This document shows positions 56,051 through 64,000 of a stretch of 64,000 nucleotides of DNA, in pieces. Position 1 is the stretch's first letter. Every line of letters starts with the position of its first letter. Under the pieces are notes generated by a model. The model was given only the letters and a program-made list of their open reading frames with translations, made no database searches and was not told the origin of the DNA. The stretch comes from Candidatus Pelagibacter sp. GTDB lineage: Bacteria > Pseudomonadota > Alphaproteobacteria > Pelagibacterales > Pelagibacteraceae. Position numbers and translations under genes: made by a program. The DNA is taken from the NCBI GenBank assembly GCA_028222445.1, contig JAOISU010000003.1, positions 2,501 through 66,500 on the forward strand, given 5' to 3'.

Positions 56051-56878
56051 ATGAAAGAATTTGAAAACATTATCAATACAGCTTGGGAAAATAAAGATTC
56101 CATAAATGGTCAATCTGATAAGTCTATATTAGATGCAATCAACCAAACGATTGAACTTGTTGATAGTGGTGAACTAAGAGTTGCTGAAAAAAAAGGTAAT
56201 GAGTGGGTAGTCAATCAGTGGGTTAAAAAAACAATAATGTTAAGTTTTAGGACCCATGATATGGACTCATTGAGTGGCCCATATAGCAGTTGGTATGACA
56301 AATCTCATTTACTAAAAGGTAAAACGTCAGGTTGGACAAAAGAAGATCATATAAAAGCTGGTTTTAGAATGGTTCCTAACTCACCTGTTAGAAAAGGTTC
56401 TTTTATTGGAAAGAATGCAGTGCTTATGCCTTGCTTTGTAAATATTGGAGCATATGTAGATGAAGGTACTATGGTGGATACTTGGGCTTCTGTAGGATCG
56501 TGTGCACAAATAGGAAAGAACTGTCACATATCAGGTGGTGCTGGAATTGGAGGTGTATTAGAACCAATGCAAGCTAACCCTACTATCATCGAAGATAATT
56601 GCTTTATTGGAGCTCGTTCAGAAATAGTTGAAGGGGTAATTGTTGGAGAAGGATCTGTATTATCTATGGGTGTATTTATTGGTCAATCTACAAAAATTGT
56701 TTACCGAGAAACTGGTGAAGTAATCTATGGAAAAATTCCACCATACTCAGTAATAGTACCAGGCAGTATTCCAAGTAAAGATGGTAAAGGTCCTGCTTTA
56801 TATTGTGCAGTAATTATTAAACAAGTTGATGAAAAAACTAGATCTAAAACCTCTATTAACGACTTATTAAGAGACTAA
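56051..56878 (+). CDS. dapD: Tetrahydrodipicolinate N-succinyltransferase
   Basis: DapD adds a succinyl group in diaminopimelate synthesis. The 275-aa product is a left-handed beta-helix (hexapeptide repeats, about 100-235) with [38 protein letters not shown] and [17 protein letters not shown] distributed along it. It is followed directly by dapE; the succinylase branch leads to lysine and peptidoglycan. Confidence 0.96.
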   Translation: MKEFENIINTAWENKDSINGQSDKSILDAINQTIELVDSGELRVAEKKGNEWVVNQWVKKTIMLSFRTHDMDSLSGPYSSWYDKSHLLKGKTSGWTKEDHIKAGFRMVPNSPVRKGSFIGKNAVLMPCFVNIGAYVDEGTMVDTWASVGSCAQIGKNCHISGGAGIGGVLEPMQANPTIIEDNCFIGARSEIVEGVIVGEGSVLSMGVFIGQSTKIVYRETGEVIYGKIPPYSVIVPGSIPSKDGKGPALYCAVIIKQVDEKTRSKTSINDLLRD

Positions 56879-58033
56879 ATGCCAAATTATAATGAAATTA
56901 CATTAGCTAAAGAGCTAATAAGATTTCCAAGCATTACACCCATCGATGCTGGTGTAATGAAATTCTTAGCTAAAAAATTAACTGCTATTGGATTTAAATG
57001 TAAGATTTTAGAGTTTAAAGATAAAAATTCTAAACCGGTTAAAAACCTATATGCGAGATTAGGTAATTCTCAACCAAACTTTATGTTTGCTGGTCACTTA
57101 GATGTTGTTCCTCCTGGAAATATGAAAGATTGGACGATTAAGCCTTTTAGTCCAGCTATTAAAAAAAATCATCTTATTGGTAGAGGTGCTAACGACATGA
57201 AAAGTGCAATAGCAAGCTGGGTTGTTGCTGTAAATAACTTTGTATCAAATAATAAAAAAATCAATGGATCAATTAGTTTATTAATTACTGGTGATGAAGA
57301 AGGTGTTGCAATTAATGGTACTAAAAAAGTAGTTGATTACTTAAAAAAGAAAAAAGAAAAAATAGATTTTTGTTTAGTTGGTGAGCCAACAAACCTCGAT
57401 AAACTTGGTGAAATGATTAAAATTGGTAGAAGAGGAAGTATCAATGCTGAATTAACTATAATTGGAACTCAAGGTCATGTTGCATATCCTCATCGTGCTA
57501 AAAATCCATCGACTTCATTGATCAAAATACTAAATGAAATAAAAGAAATAAAATTTGATAAAGGAACAAAAGACTTTCAGCCAACAAATTTAGAGGTAAC
57601 TAAAATTAATATAAATAACACAGCTGATAATGTTATTCCAGGACTTGCAAGAGCTACCTTTAATATAAGATTTAATAATAAACATACATCTTCTAGCTTA
57701 AAGAATAGATTAAATAAAATTTTCAAAAAAATTACTAAAAAGGATAAATCTAATTTTAAAGTAGAATATCGTGTATCAGGTGAAGCTTTTTTAACTAAGC
57801 CCAATAAAACAACTTACATGATTCAAAATGTAATAAAAAAAATTACAAAAATTAAACCTCAATTGTCTACAACAGGTGGAACTTCAGATGCAAGATTTAT
57901 TAGAAAAATTGCTCCATGTTTAGAATTTGGTTTAGTAGGTAAAACAATGCACAAAGTAGATGAGGCAGTATCTATTTCAGACTTAAAAAAGTTAACAAAG
58001 ATATACTCTGAAATTCTTAAAAATTACTTTTAA
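56879..58033 (+). CDS. dapE: Succinyl-diaminopimelate desuccinylase
   Basis: DapE removes succinate to give LL-diaminopimelate. The 384-aa M20 metallopeptidase has AGHLDVVPPG (zinc His, about 71-80), GANDMKSAIASW, TGDEEG (catalytic Glu-Glu) and GGTSDARFI near the C-terminus. It starts immediately after dapD and overlaps the next 64-aa gene by one base. Confidence 0.95.
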   Translation: MPNYNEITLAKELIRFPSITPIDAGVMKFLAKKLTAIGFKCKILEFKDKNSKPVKNLYARLGNSQPNFMFAGHLDVVPPGNMKDWTIKPFSPAIKKNHLIGRGANDMKSAIASWVVAVNNFVSNNKKINGSISLLITGDEEGVAINGTKKVVDYLKKKKEKIDFCLVGEPTNLDKLGEMIKIGRRGSINAELTIIGTQGHVAYPHRAKNPSTSLIKILNEIKEIKFDKGTKDFQPTNLEVTKININNTADNVIPGLARATFNIRFNNKHTSSSLKNRLNKIFKKITKKDKSNFKVEYRVSGEAFLTKPNKTTYMIQNVIKKITKIKPQLSTTGGTSDARFIRKIAPCLEFGLVGKTMHKVDEAVSISDLKKLTKIYSEILKNYF

Positions 58034-58227
58034 TGATTTGTATTAAAACAGATATTCCTAAAGAACTGAATGATATTGATGATGAATTAAAAGCTATTTA
58101 TCACTCTAAAGATACAGTTTGTTTTTTTGTTTTTAAGAATAGAGAGCAACGTAATGAGTTTGTAGAAAGAACTAAAGGAATGCCAAAAGTAGAACGAGAA
58201 ACTATTTATCAAGAATATCTATCTTAA
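58033..58227 (+). CDS. Conserved small protein of unknown function
   Basis: The 64-aa product begins MICIKTDIPKELNDIDDELK and ends VERETIYQEYLS. It looks like a small mixed alpha/beta protein with no membrane segment or metal site. It starts by TAATG overlap with dapE and is followed directly by the deacetylase gene, so it is embedded in that operon. I do not recognise a family. Confidence 0.65.
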   Translation: MICIKTDIPKELNDIDDELKAIYHSKDTVCFFVFKNREQRNEFVERTKGMPKVERETIYQEYLS

Positions 58228-59157
58228 ATGAAAACTGGTTTAATAACCTCTGATACTTATCAAAATCACAATACAGGTGACGGTCATCCAGAGAAAATTG
58301 ATAGAGTTACAGTAATTATCGATAACTTTAAAAAGTTAGATAATAAAGATTTAATATGGAAAAAACCTTCAAAATTTGACCGGTCACTTTTAGAAATAAC
58401 TCACAATTCTGATTATATAAATTTTGTAGAAAAATCTTTTCCTGAAAAAGGATTATCTTTTTTAGATGGAGACACAATTGTCTCTCCAGGAAGTAAAGAT
58501 GCCACATCAGATGCCGTAGGTTCAATTATTACAGCTATTGATGGTGTGCAAAATAAAGATTTTAAAAACGCTTTTTGCGCCGTTAGACCTCCAGGTCATC
58601 ATGCAGAGAAAAATAAAGCTATGGGTTTTTGTATCTATAACAATGTAGCTGTTGGAGCTAATTATCTCATAAATAAATACAAACTTAATAAAATAGCAAT
58701 TATTGATTTTGATGTGCATCATGGAAACGGCACTCAAGATATTTTTTATGACAATGAAAAAGTTCTATATATTTCTACTCATCAATACCCCTATTATCCA
58801 GGATCGGGTACTAATGATGAAAAAGGAAAACACAACAACATATTAAATATTCCTTTGCCAGCAGGAACAACATCAGAAGAATATTTAAATGCCTATGAAT
58901 CTGTTCTTAATAAAATTAAAGAATTTAAACCTGAATTCATCTTGCTTTCTGCGGGGTTTGATGCCCATAAAGATGATCCATTGGCACAACTTCAATTAGA
59001 GTCAAAAGACTTTTATAACATTACCAAAAGAACATTGGAGCTATCAAAACAATATTGTGATGGAAAAGTAGTGTCAATTTTAGAAGGTGGATACGATCTA
59101 CTAGCACTTCAAGAAAGTACTGAGATGCATGTAAAAGCTTTACTAGAATTTAATTGA
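58228..59157 (+). CDS. Histone deacetylase family hydrolase
   Basis: The 309-aa product has the arginase-deacetylase fold of class II HDAC-like and acetylpolyamine hydrolases: RPPGHHAEKNKAMGFCIYNN (catalytic His pair 124-125), IIDFDVHHGNGTQDIFY with zinc ligands Asp162 and His164, the second zinc Asp in SAGFDAHKDDPL, and LEGGYDL. Bacterial members remove acetyl groups from small molecules or proteins. It lies directly upstream of the SET-domain gene. Confidence 0.9.
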   Translation: MKTGLITSDTYQNHNTGDGHPEKIDRVTVIIDNFKKLDNKDLIWKKPSKFDRSLLEITHNSDYINFVEKSFPEKGLSFLDGDTIVSPGSKDATSDAVGSIITAIDGVQNKDFKNAFCAVRPPGHHAEKNKAMGFCIYNNVAVGANYLINKYKLNKIAIIDFDVHHGNGTQDIFYDNEKVLYISTHQYPYYPGSGTNDEKGKHNNILNIPLPAGTTSEEYLNAYESVLNKIKEFKPEFILLSAGFDAHKDDPLAQLQLESKDFYNITKRTLELSKQYCDGKVVSILEGGYDLLALQESTEMHVKALLEFN

Positions 59158-59188
59158 TAATTTCTTAATACACATTAAAGAACTCACA

Positions 59189-59668
59189 ATGAAACTTTAC
59201 AAAATTAAAAAATCTAACATCGATAAAAAAGGTCATGGGCTATATGCTACAAAAGACATCAAAGAAGGCACTAGAATTATTGATTATGTTGGCAAAATTA
59301 TTACTAAGAAAGAAACAGAAGAATCACAAAAGTTTGATAATGCAAAGCCCATCTATTTGTTTAATTTAAATAAAAAATACGACTTAGATGGAGATGTTTC
59401 TTGGAATACCGCACGTTTAATAAATCACTCTTGCTCTAATAATTGTGATTATAACGGGACAGGTTTAAAGTTATGGGTAGTTGCTATAAGAGATATTAAA
59501 AAAGGTGAAGAAATTACAGCTGATTATGGTTTTGGCTATGATGAAGATTACAAACAATTTCCATGCAAATGTAAGTCAAAAAATTGTTGTGGCTATATTG
59601 TTCGAGCAGAGTCTAGATGGAGAATTAATAAAAAATTTAGCATTGGCCGACAAAAAACTAGTAAATAA
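59189..59668 (+). CDS. SET domain protein (putative protein-lysine methyltransferase)
   Basis: The 159-aa product is almost entirely a SET domain: KGHGLYATKDIKEGTRI (SET-N), RLINHSCSNNCDYNG with the NHSC motif (79-82), and GEEITADYGFGYD (106-118) for the catalytic Tyr. A post-SET-like cysteine cluster follows (C126, C128, C133, C134). SET enzymes methylate lysines using S-adenosylmethionine. Bacterial substrates are mostly unknown. It overlaps convergent truA by 11 bases. Confidence 0.9.
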   Translation: MKLYKIKKSNIDKKGHGLYATKDIKEGTRIIDYVGKIITKKETEESQKFDNAKPIYLFNLNKKYDLDGDVSWNTARLINHSCSNNCDYNGTGLKLWVVAIRDIKKGEEITADYGFGYDEDYKQFPCKCKSKNCCGYIVRAESRWRINKKFSIGRQKTSK

Positions 59669-60398
59669 CTTTTTCTAAAAATAATCCCTCAGCAGGTGCT
59701 GGTGGTGCACAAAGAATTCTTTTTTTTGATTTAATAACAAATTCAAATTTTTTTAAATTCCATTTATTTTCAGCTAAGTATTTTAAACTACCTACCATTG
59801 ATCGTACTTGTTGTTGTAAAAATGATTGTGATTTAAATTGTAATTCAATTCTTCCACCATTTGATTTAATCAAAACAGATTCCATAGTTTTAATTGGACT
59901 TTTTGCATTACAGCTTGATGCTCTAAAAGTAGAAAAGTCTTTAGTGCCTAAAAGTTTTTTTGCTCCTTTTTTCATTAACTCAATATCTAATTTTTTTATT
60001 ATGTGCCAACCTCTTTCTTTTTCAAGAGAAGGCTTACTTAATCTATTAAAAATTATATATTTATAAATTCTTTGTTTGGCTGAATGTCTTGCATGAAATT
60101 TTAGAGTTCTTTTTTTAATTTTTAAAATAGAAATACCTTTATCATTTATAAAATGATTAATTGATTTTAATAACTTATCTAAATTTTGAATTTCTTTTTT
60201 GCAGTCAAAATGAGCTGACTGCTCTATCGCATGAACGCCTGCGTCTGTTCTTCCAGATCCTATCAAAACTACTTTTTCTTTTAAAAGTTTTGATAATTTG
60301 ATTTGTATTTCTTTTTGAATTGATTTTCCTTTAGATTGTATTTGCCAACCAACAAAACTTGTTCCTATATACTCTATCAAAATTTGATATCTAAACAT
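59658..60398 (-). CDS. truA: tRNA pseudouridine synthase A
   Basis: TruA makes pseudouridines 38-40 in the anticodon stem. The 246-aa product has the catalytic Asp in GSGRTDAGVHA (about 47-57) and the family start YQILIEYIGTSFVGWQ. It overlaps fmt by 8 bases; the def-fmt-truA order is common in Alphaproteobacteria. Confidence 0.95.
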   Translation of the reverse strand: MFRYQILIEYIGTSFVGWQIQSKGKSIQKEIQIKLSKLLKEKVVLIGSGRTDAGVHAIEQSAHFDCKKEIQNLDKLLKSINHFINDKGISILKIKKRTLKFHARHSAKQRIYKYIIFNRLSKPSLEKERGWHIIKKLDIELMKKGAKKLLGTKDFSTFRASSCNAKSPIKTMESVLIKSNGGRIELQFKSQSFLQQQVRSMVGSLKYLAENKWNLKKFEFVIKSKKRILCAPPAPAEGLFLEKVIY

Positions 60399-61323
60399 TT
60401 GTTAATCTTGAGCCTTTTATTATTTGAGAACCAAGAACAAATTCATTAATATTTTGAGGCTTTTTTCCTTGTCTTTGAATTTCAATAACTTTTATAGATT
60501 TTTGATCTCCACAGCTAATTTCTAAGTCACTAGTCATTACTTCACCTATCTCACCACTTTTAGTGCCTAATTCTGCTTTTAAAATTTTATATCTTTCTTT
60601 TTTAAAAATAAAAAAAGCCCCAGGGCTTGGGTATAATCCGTTTATTTTACCAATTATATTTTCTGCATTATCACTCCATTTTATTTCACCCTCAGATTTT
60701 TTAATTTTAGATGCATAGGTTGCATTGTTATGATCTTGCTCTTTAAATCTTACAGTATCATCAAATATACCATCAATATTTTCTGATATTTTTTCTGAGG
60801 CTAAAATTGAAAGTTTTGTTGATATAGTTTCTGCATTGTCATTTTTTTTAATATCTATTTTATATGAATTACAAACAGGTCCAGTATCAAGTTTTTCTCC
60901 AATTTTCATAATGCTAATACCTGTTTCTTTTTCTAAATTTATAATTGACCTTTGAATAGGGGCAGCTCCTCTCCACTTTGGTAATAATGATGCATGTATA
61001 TTAATAAAACCTTTTTTGGATAAATTTAAAAAATCATTAGGAATAATTTGTCCATATGCAACTACTATAACTAGATCAACATCTAATTTTTTAAAAAAAT
61101 TAAATTCTTCATTATTACCTTTTAAAATTCCAGGGGTCCTACATTCAATATTTAATTCCTCTGAGATAACGTGTATTGGTGATTTATTGTATCTTTGCCC
61201 TCTTTGTGATTTTTGTGGTGGCTGCGTATAAGTTGCAGATATCAAATATTTTTTTTTATGAAGTGCTTTAAGTATAGGTACAGCAAAAGATGGCGTACCC
61301 ATAAAGACAATCTTCCTTGTCAT
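60391..61323 (-). CDS. fmt: Methionyl-tRNA formyltransferase
   Basis: Fmt formylates initiator Met-tRNA. The 310-aa product has FMGTPSFAVPIL (7-18), the catalytic INIHASLLPKWRGAAPIQ (about 106-123) and the C-terminal tRNA-binding fold. It lies 2 bases after def, whose product removes the formyl group from new proteins. Confidence 0.95.
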   Translation of the reverse strand: MTRKIVFMGTPSFAVPILKALHKKKYLISATYTQPPQKSQRGQRYNKSPIHVISEELNIECRTPGILKGNNEEFNFFKKLDVDLVIVVAYGQIIPNDFLNLSKKGFINIHASLLPKWRGAAPIQRSIINLEKETGISIMKIGEKLDTGPVCNSYKIDIKKNDNAETISTKLSILASEKISENIDGIFDDTVRFKEQDHNNATYASKIKKSEGEIKWSDNAENIIGKINGLYPSPGAFFIFKKERYKILKAELGTKSGEIGEVMTSDLEISCGDQKSIKVIEIQRQGKKPQNINEFVLGSQIIKGSRLTNV

Positions 61324-61325
61324 TA

Positions 61326-61844
61326 CTAAACAATAATTCTTTTAGATTTAAATTTAGAAAGTTTTTTTATAATCATTGATTTTTTGAGTTTTGATAAATA
61401 GTCTATAAATAAAATACCCTCTAAATGATCAATTTCGTGTTGAATACATGTTGCTAATAAACCCTCTGCTTTTAATATTTGTTTTTTTCCATAATAATCC
61501 AAATATTCAACCTCACACGTTTTTGGTCTTTCTATTTCTGCAAATTGATCTGGTACTGATAAGCATCCCTCTTCATATCTAGATTTATTTTCATTTTTAT
61601 TTTTTATAACTGGGTTTACAAAATACAGTGGCTCTTTTTTATTTTCATCTCTACTAATATCCATAACAATAATTCTTTTAGGAATACCAATTTGAATAGC
61701 CGCCAAGCCTATTCCAGGTGCTGCATACATTGTATCAAGCATATCATCCATTAGCTTTCTTTCTTCATCACCCACCTTTTCAACAGGCTTTGAAATTTGC
61801 CTTAAAAATTTATTTGGTTCTGTCAAGATTTGTTTAACTGCCAT
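61326..61844 (-). CDS. def: Peptide deformylase
   Basis: Def removes N-formyl groups from nascent proteins. The 172-aa product has the three metal-site motifs: GIGLAAIQIG (about 45-54), EGCLSVP (about 91-97) and QHEIDHLEG (about 134-142). It leads the def-fmt-truA set. Confidence 0.96.
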   Translation of the reverse strand: MAVKQILTEPNKFLRQISKPVEKVGDEERKLMDDMLDTMYAAPGIGLAAIQIGIPKRIIVMDISRDENKKEPLYFVNPVIKNKNENKSRYEEGCLSVPDQFAEIERPKTCEVEYLDYYGKKQILKAEGLLATCIQHEIDHLEGILFIDYLSKLKKSMIIKKLSKFKSKRIIV

Positions 61845-61870
61845 AATTATCTATTATTTTAGTATAATTT

Positions 61871-63634
61871 TTAAACTTTTAAAGGAAGAACTTTAAGCAG
61901 AATCTTATTTCTTATTGGATCAATATCTAGCTGGTTAAGAGCGCTAATTATAAAATATAATGTATCATCATCAATATTTTTTAGTTCATCTCGTCCAATA
62001 ACTTCAATAACTCTAAGTATTGTTGCTGCCATATCTCCACTATTTATAAATATTTGAATATCTGATGGCATTTCATAGTCATTGGGTTCATATAAAGTAT
62101 TAAATTTATCAAGAACTTTTACTCCATCAGACTTTAAAGACTCAATTAAAATAATATCTTTTTTTGAGAAAAAATATTTTTTATCTTTTTTAATTTTTTT
62201 TAATAAATTGTTTACATCTTTGTTAATATCACTTAAGCCATTTTCTAATATAAAATGATTAATCAATTTTGATTGATGTAAAATTTTATTATTTATTTTA
62301 ATATTAGTTAATTTATTTTCTTTTTTACCAATATAATTTTGATAAAAAGTTGTGTAATTAGATGGGACTTCTTGTTCATCAATATCACTTAAAAGGTTTC
62401 TTAATTCATCAGAAAATGCATCTTTTATTTCATCGATTTTAAACGAGTTTTTTAGTGCATTCATTAGCTCAAGTTTTTTTTCTATATTTGTTGTAATCAA
62501 AATTCCTTGATAAATTAAAGCCCTAGCCTCAATAGCAGGGAGTACTTTTGTAGATTCTTTAATGTTGAGTAGTTGATTTATGGTGAATTGGAATCTCTTA
62601 TAAAGTTCAAATAATTCTTTTTCTGAATAATTGCCATCATGAGTGGCCTTTTCAATATTTGCAATTTTATCTAATTCATTAATTTCAATATCATTAATTT
62701 TATATAAAAGGTTTGATGTCGACAAATATCGCCATATTTCTTTTGCTGTTGAGTTTTTAGGTTCAAATTTAAAATCTGGGTTAGTTATATGAGATAAATG
62801 AAAATTTAAAATTGTATTTTCTGATATTTCTGTATCAGGTTCGTTGGTATAACCCATCAAATAATTAATTTTTTTTTCAAAAAACTTATCATTAAAATTA
62901 TTAAGTTCTTTTTTTAAATCTATCAGTAGTTGAGCTTCTTCTTTTTTGTTATTATGGATAAGGCAATAAATATTAAATTTAGATAAATAAACATCTTCTA
63001 TGGAATCTTTAATTTCAGAAAATATTTCACAAGCTTTTTTAACATTTGATTCAGACAAATAATAATCAACTAAATATTTAGTTAATTTTGGATTCTCATT
63101 GATAATTTGATTTTTTAATAGATAACTTTCAATTAATTGATAATTTGATTTTTTAATAAGCCAGTTAGACTTTATTTCTAAAAACTGTTCTTCTGTAATA
63201 TTTTGTTTGGGATAATATGCATTGGTCAAAAGTAAAATATCCATTATTTCTGAAGCATCTTGAGATAAATTGAGTTTATCTATGCGCTTAAAAATATTTA
63301 AAATTTGATCACCATTAGAATTAGACCACATATTTATATCTAGCCCATTTTCTTCTGGGTCATATAAGCCTACTAATTTTACCTCTTTTGAGACTAAAGT
63401 TTGTGATTGCTCTATACTTAACTCACTATTACTTTGAGATTGCATTTCATAAATACTGTTCTGAGGAATTTCTTTGTCATCATCATTTTTGGTATTTAAG
63501 ACTTTATTGGTATTGCTCTTTTCTTCTATACTCCAGATATCAATAGGTTCTTGTGATTGAACATTAAGACTTATAAAAAAGAAAAACAGAAAAATTATAA
63601 AACATTTTTTATTTAACAATTTTAAGTTTTTCAT
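61871..63634 (-). CDS. Large exported protein of unknown function
   Basis: From the ATG at 63634 the product is 587 aa. It starts MKNLKLLNKKCFIIFLFFFF with a signal peptide (about 1-28). The rest is acidic and mainly helical, with repeated short alpha pairs that suggest a TPR-like superhelix, but no motif I recognise. A similar large exported protein often lies next to aroK in Alphaproteobacteria. The start at 63655 seven codons earlier is less likely because the shorter form begins a clean signal peptide. Confidence 0.7.
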   Translation of the reverse strand: MKNLKLLNKKCFIIFLFFFFISLNVQSQEPIDIWSIEEKSNTNKVLNTKNDDDKEIPQNSIYEMQSQSNSELSIEQSQTLVSKEVKLVGLYDPEENGLDINMWSNSNGDQILNIFKRIDKLNLSQDASEIMDILLLTNAYYPKQNITEEQFLEIKSNWLIKKSNYQLIESYLLKNQIINENPKLTKYLVDYYLSESNVKKACEIFSEIKDSIEDVYLSKFNIYCLIHNNKKEEAQLLIDLKKELNNFNDKFFEKKINYLMGYTNEPDTEISENTILNFHLSHITNPDFKFEPKNSTAKEIWRYLSTSNLLYKINDIEINELDKIANIEKATHDGNYSEKELFELYKRFQFTINQLLNIKESTKVLPAIEARALIYQGILITTNIEKKLELMNALKNSFKIDEIKDAFSDELRNLLSDIDEQEVPSNYTTFYQNYIGKKENKLTNIKINNKILHQSKLINHFILENGLSDINKDVNNLLKKIKKDKKYFFSKKDIILIESLKSDGVKVLDKFNTLYEPNDYEMPSDIQIFINSGDMAATILRVIEVIGRDELKNIDDDTLYFIISALNQLDIDPIRNKILLKVLPLKV

Positions 63635-63785
63635 TTGAGATAATTTTTTCAACATCTTTGTTGGGATATGGGACTTCTATTTTTCCTAAAAACATTGTGG
63701 CAACTACAACAACAACTAAAATCAATAATACTTTAATTATTAGACCTCTAGTTCTGCTGCTACTTGTATTTTTTGTAAATTGCAT
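63609..63785 (-). CDS. Small single-pass membrane protein
   Basis: The 58-aa product starts MQFTKNTSSSRTRGLIIKVL, has one membrane segment (about 15-34) and a charged C-terminal tail. Its 3' end overlaps the large exported protein by 26 bases, so the two are probably co-translated and may work together at the envelope. An upstream in-frame ATG at 63806 is possible. Confidence 0.65.
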   Translation of the reverse strand: MQFTKNTSSSRTRGLIIKVLLILVVVVVATMFLGKIEVPYPNKDVEKIISNEKLKIVK

Positions 63786-63844
63786 ATAATCTTTTATTAA
63801 TTTCAAATTAAGACATATTTGTGTTTTTTCAATAAAGAAAGCTT

Positions 63845-64000
63845 ATGGATTCAAATAAAAACATCATTTTTTTAGGAATGATGGGATCTGGAAAATCCTC
63901 TATAGGAAGTTTAGTATCAAAAAAACTAAAACTTCCATTCATCGATATTGATAATTTAATTGAGGAGTCTTTAAGGATGTCAATTACAGAAATATTTGAA
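63845..64000 (+). CDS. aroK: Shikimate kinase (5' part)
   Basis: The first 52 residues match shikimate kinase: IIFLGMMGSGKSSIG carries the P-loop, and FIDIDNLIEE the Mg-binding Asp pair. AroK phosphorylates shikimate before AroA (29942). The gene runs off the right edge. It is divergent from the small membrane protein. Confidence 0.93.
   Translation, partial: MDSNKNIIFLGMMGSGKSSIGSLVSKKLKLPFIDIDNLIEESLRMSITEIFE

Overview
The window is an AT-rich, very gene-dense bacterial chromosome segment that looks like a member of the SAR11 clade (Pelagibacterales, Alphaproteobacteria). The evidence is a single-strand rRNA operon of 16S-tRNA-Ile-tRNA-Ala-23S; intergenic gaps of only a few bases with many stop/start overlaps; a tandem glycine riboswitch in front of malate synthase (a known SAR11 arrangement); a gcrA gene; a tRNA-His with A73 and no encoded G-1; and alphaproteobacterial gene orders such as ffs-dnaX-ybaB-recR, rnd-kdsD-lptC-lptB, ihfB-pyrF-trpF-trpB-trpA-accD-folC and rpmH-rnpA-yidD-yidC. 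I see no prophage, insertion sequence, CRISPR array or integrase.

Layout. 1-2600: rRNA operon on the minus strand, cut at the left edge inside 23S, with paired 16S processing arms and a leader/promoter region. 2600-11200: peptidoglycan peptidase, then the minus-strand run DUF4167-prmC-prfA-ispG-lysC, ubiG, DUF1178 and argJ. 11249-22300: secA, accA, riboswitch-glcB, recR/ybaB/dnaX/SRP RNA, pheA, kdsB and a membrane cytochrome c. 22300-29940: argF-argD-ABC permease, gcrA, an NDUFA9-like reductase, then rnd-kdsD-lptC-lptB. 29942-39400: one long plus-strand run of aroA-cmk-rpsA-ihfB-pyrF-trpF-trpB-trpA-accD-folC. 39400-46420: trxA, a three-gene nuclease set (sbcB, PD-(D/E)XK exonuclease, rmuC), hisG-hisZ-hisS and tRNA-His. 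46420-51226: possible small RNA, cspA, tRNA-Phe, infA, hisD, DUF2948, murA, dcd, two small basic proteins and tRNA-Thr. 51228-58033: a VTT-domain protein, rpmH-rnpA-yidD-yidC, argB, a HAD phosphatase, dapD, dapE. 58033-64000: a 64-aa protein, a histone-deacetylase-like hydrolase, a SET-domain protein, truA-fmt-def, a large exported protein of unknown function, and the 5' end of aroK.

How the genes work together. Most loci are core: arginine (argJ, argB, argD, argF), lysine/diaminopimelate (lysC, dapD, dapE), aromatic amino acids (aroA, aroK, pheA, trpFBA), histidine (hisG, hisZ, hisD), KDO/LPS export (kdsD, kdsB, lptC, lptB), fatty-acid initiation (accA, accD), translation initiation and release, and membrane protein insertion. 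The points most worth a second look are: a TrpB that lacks the usual catalytic Glu and neighbouring active-site residues; a CMP kinase whose P-loop lysine is alanine; a tRNA-His whose 3' CCA lies 4 nt from the hisS start codon; a tRNA-Phe with G at T-loop position 55; a possible structured small RNA beside cspA; an AccA with a C-terminal membrane segment; adjacent HDAC-like and SET-domain genes; the nuclease trio; and several very small proteins not previously called.
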